Assembly: GCF_040720935.1 (NCBI RefSeq)
Contig: NZ_JBFDAE010000006.1
Coordinates: 124,001-188,000 of the forward strand
Length of the DNA: 64,000 bases
Origin: Jejuia sp040720935
GTDB taxonomy: Bacteria > Bacteroidota > Bacteroidia > Flavobacteriales > Flavobacteriaceae
Direction of reading: 5' to 3'
This document shows, piece by piece, positions 62,689 through 64,000 of the stretch. Position 1 is the stretch's first letter, and each line of letters starts with the position of its first letter. A program made the position numbers and the translations under genes. The notes below the pieces were generated by a model. The model was not told where the DNA came from, ran no database searches, and saw nothing but the letters and a program-made list of their open reading frames with translations.

Positions 62689-62720
62689 AACCTGCAAGGT
62701 TTCAAAAACCTTGTAGGTTT
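62689..62720. repeat. Variant palindrome CCTGCAAGG/CCTTGTAGG
   Basis: AACCTGCAAGGTTTC and AAACCTTGTAGGTTT form an inverted repeat with the same layout as the CCTGACAGG elements but a different core. It lies between msrB and the redoxin gene. Confidence 0.7.
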
Positions 62721-62770
62721 ACAGAGAAATAGAGATAATGAAAATTAAATTTAAAGAAAGGGACAATTAT

Positions 62771-63259
62771 ATGTCAGATCAACTTGAGCATAAAAACGTA
62801 TTTAAAGCTCCAGAATTTGAAGTCAATAACTGGATTGATACAAACGGAAATAAAACCGAACCCATAAAACTTTCAGATTTTAAAGGTAAATTTAAGGTGG
62901 TGTATTGTTTTCAAAGCTGGTGCCCTGGGTGTCATAGTAAAGGCTTGCCGGATTTAAAGAACATGGTAAATGCCTTAGAAGGGAATGAGAACGTTATTTT
63001 TCTAGCAGTTCAAACTGTTTTTGAAGGCCATCATGAAAACAGGTATGAAAAGATGGTTGAAACGCAAAAGCAATATGAGCTAAAGATTCCTTTTGGACAT
63101 GATGCTGGCGATGATGGTAAATCTATTTCAAACATCATGAGGAATTACCAAACAGGAGGAACACCTTGGTTTTTGTTTATTGATAAACATGATAATGTGG
63201 TGTTTTCAGATTTTCATTTGAATCCAGATGCGGCTATTGAGTTGCTGAAAACAATGTAA
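62771..63259 (+). CDS. Redoxin/TlpA-like thiol protein
   Basis: This 162-residue protein (from ATG 62771; 62738 is possible and adds 11 residues) has a thioredoxin fold: FEVNNWIDTNGNKTEPIKL, VVYCFQSWCPGCHSKGLPDL (CPGC near residue 58), IFLAVQTVFEGHHENRYEKM and GGTPWFLFIDKHDN with the cis-Pro. No signal peptide, so it acts in the cytoplasm. It probably supplies or takes electrons for thiol repair together with msrB and the glutaredoxin-like gene 3 nt downstream. Confidence 0.87.
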   Translation: MSDQLEHKNVFKAPEFEVNNWIDTNGNKTEPIKLSDFKGKFKVVYCFQSWCPGCHSKGLPDLKNMVNALEGNENVIFLAVQTVFEGHHENRYEKMVETQKQYELKIPFGHDAGDDGKSISNIMRNYQTGGTPWFLFIDKHDNVVFSDFHLNPDAAIELLKTM

Positions 63260-63262
63260 ATC

Positions 63263-63514
63263 ATGATGCTTGAAATTAAACTTTATGGTGCTGAAAGGTG
63301 CCATAAAACGCAATATTACATGAAATATTTAGAGGATTTGAGTTTAGAATATCAATTTTTAGATGTTGAATCACATGAATCTCATGCAGAAGCATTGAGG
63401 AGTCTTTACAAAAGCAGAAAACTTAATTTTCCAACCTTGACTATTGGAAAAAAGAAATTGAGAAACCCTTCCGATACCGATTTAAAAAAATGGCTTGAGA
63501 AGCTAATTAACTAA
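63263..63514 (+). CDS. Glutaredoxin-like protein, single active-site Cys
   Basis: This 83-residue protein has the glutaredoxin fold, with IKLYGAERCHKTQYYMKYLE at the start (one Cys; the second position of the usual CxxC is Thr), LDVESHESHAEALRSLY and LNFPTLTIGKKKLRNPS holding the TP loop. Start codon could be ATG 63263 or 63266. It is followed after 54 nt by selO, whose E. coli product is known to AMPylate a glutaredoxin, which makes the linkage notable. Confidence 0.82.
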   Translation: MMLEIKLYGAERCHKTQYYMKYLEDLSLEYQFLDVESHESHAEALRSLYKSRKLNFPTLTIGKKKLRNPSDTDLKKWLEKLIN

Positions 63515-63521
63515 TTTAAAA

Positions 63522-63554
63522 AGACCTGTCAGGTTTTTAAAACCTGACAGGTCT
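63522..63554. repeat. Perfect CCTGTCAGG palindrome
   Basis: AGACCTGTCAGGTTTT, one central T, and AAAACCTGACAGGTCT make a perfect 33-nt inverted repeat between the glutaredoxin-like gene and selO. It is the best-preserved copy of the element family at 11857, 13699 and 46894. Confidence 0.95.
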
Positions 63555-63568
63555 AAATGAGAACGTAA

Positions 63569-64000
63569 ATGAAACTAAACATAAAAGATAAATTCACGGC
63601 AGCATTACCAGCAGACCCAATTTTGGAAAACACAAGACGACAAGTGTCAAAAGCCTGTTTCTCATATGTATTACCAAAACAAACAGCAAAACCAGAATTA
63701 TTACATGCATCTCCAGAAATGCTTAAAAATCTAGGATTATCAGAAGCTGATTCAAAAAGCGAAGCGTTTCTAAATGTATTCACGGGAAACAAAGTTTTAA
63801 ATGACACAACCCCTTATGCGATGTGTTATGGCGGACATCAATTCGGGAATTGGGCAGGACAATTGGGCGATGGTCGTGCTATAAATTTATTTGAAGTTGA
63901 GCACGACACTAAAAATTGGGCATTACAATTAAAAGGTGCAGGAGAAACACCTTATTCAAGAACTGCCGACGGTTTAGCGGTATTACGTTCATCCATTAGA
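63569..64000 (+). CDS. selO: Protein adenylyltransferase SelO, 3' end outside window
   Basis: The first 144 codons of SelO (YdiU) are present: FTAALPADPILENTRRQV, FSYVLPKQTAKPELL, YAMCYGGHQFGNWAGQLGDG (conserved G-loop region near residue 90), WALQLKGAGETPYSRTADG and LAVLRSSIR at the edge. SelO is a pseudokinase-fold enzyme that transfers AMP to proteins and protects against oxidative stress. The frame is open to the last base; the full gene is normally about 500 codons. Confidence 0.95.
   Translation, partial: MKLNIKDKFTAALPADPILENTRRQVSKACFSYVLPKQTAKPELLHASPEMLKNLGLSEADSKSEAFLNVFTGNKVLNDTTPYAMCYGGHQFGNWAGQLGDGRAINLFEVEHDTKNWALQLKGAGETPYSRTADGLAVLRSSIR

Overview
The window comes from a low-GC member of the Bacteroidota, most likely a marine-type Flavobacteriaceae. 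Supporting signs are the TTG-N18/19-TAnnTTTG promoters, weak ribosome binding sites, many lipoproteins and Omp85-type outer-membrane proteins, the polyamine gene order speA-speB-deoxyhypusine-synthase-like, a BlaI/M56 pair, and the short palindromic intergenic repeats typical of this group. There is one RNA gene for certain, a tRNA-Leu(UAG), plus one candidate structured RNA. No CRISPR array and no rRNA were seen.

Layout: (1) 1-6407, the distal part of a type I restriction-modification locus: YhcG-type nuclease (cut by the left edge), hsdS, a GxxExxY gene bracketed by a 46-nt direct repeat, a RhuM-family gene and hsdR; hsdM must lie to the left. (2) 6794-14449, a large arsenosugar biosynthesis cluster: AhpD-like protein, radical SAM enzyme ArsS, rhodanese, TIGR04282 transferase, purine-nucleoside phosphorylase, methyltransferase ArsM, membrane hydroxylase, DUF547 lipoprotein and TIGR04283 glycosyltransferase. 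Its gaps are packed with repeats. (3) 14446-26811, a metallophosphoesterase, pyruvate carboxylase, a GH113-like lipoprotein/lipoprotein/Omp85 operon, a second DUF547 protein, and an FAD oxidoreductase with a membrane 4Fe-4S protein. (4) 27057-37597, three glycosyltransferases for lipid-linked sugars, interrupted by a very large exonuclease-RecQ-UvrD fusion, a periodic hairpin array and an IS200-type transposase. (5) 37633-43964, small acidic proteins and the polyamine operon with a long leader. (6) 44370-52824, an NTF2-like protein, twin STAS proteins, DUF4407, a BlaI/M56/TlpA operon with visible operators, an EamA exporter and an M20 peptidase. (7) 52885-58312, tRNA-Leu and a protein-quality-control cluster (DnaJ/thioredoxin facing two Hsp20 genes) with what look like divergent sigma-54 promoters. 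(8) 58421-64000, a GAF protein convergent with an HD-domain/Pycsar-effector protein, then a redox-repair set: msrB, redoxin, glutaredoxin-like and the start of selO.

How it fits together: ArsM methylates arsenite, ArsS can add the deoxyadenosyl/ribosyl group, the phosphorylase can remove adenine, and the two glycosyltransferases can attach the aglycone. This order is inferred from family knowledge. The most unusual elements are the three-enzyme helicase fusion, the three-hairpin periodic array next to an HUH transposase, a palindromic repeat inserted in frame in a membrane glycosyltransferase, a duplicated 73-nt element upstream of arsS and arsM, and the speA leader with short reading frames.
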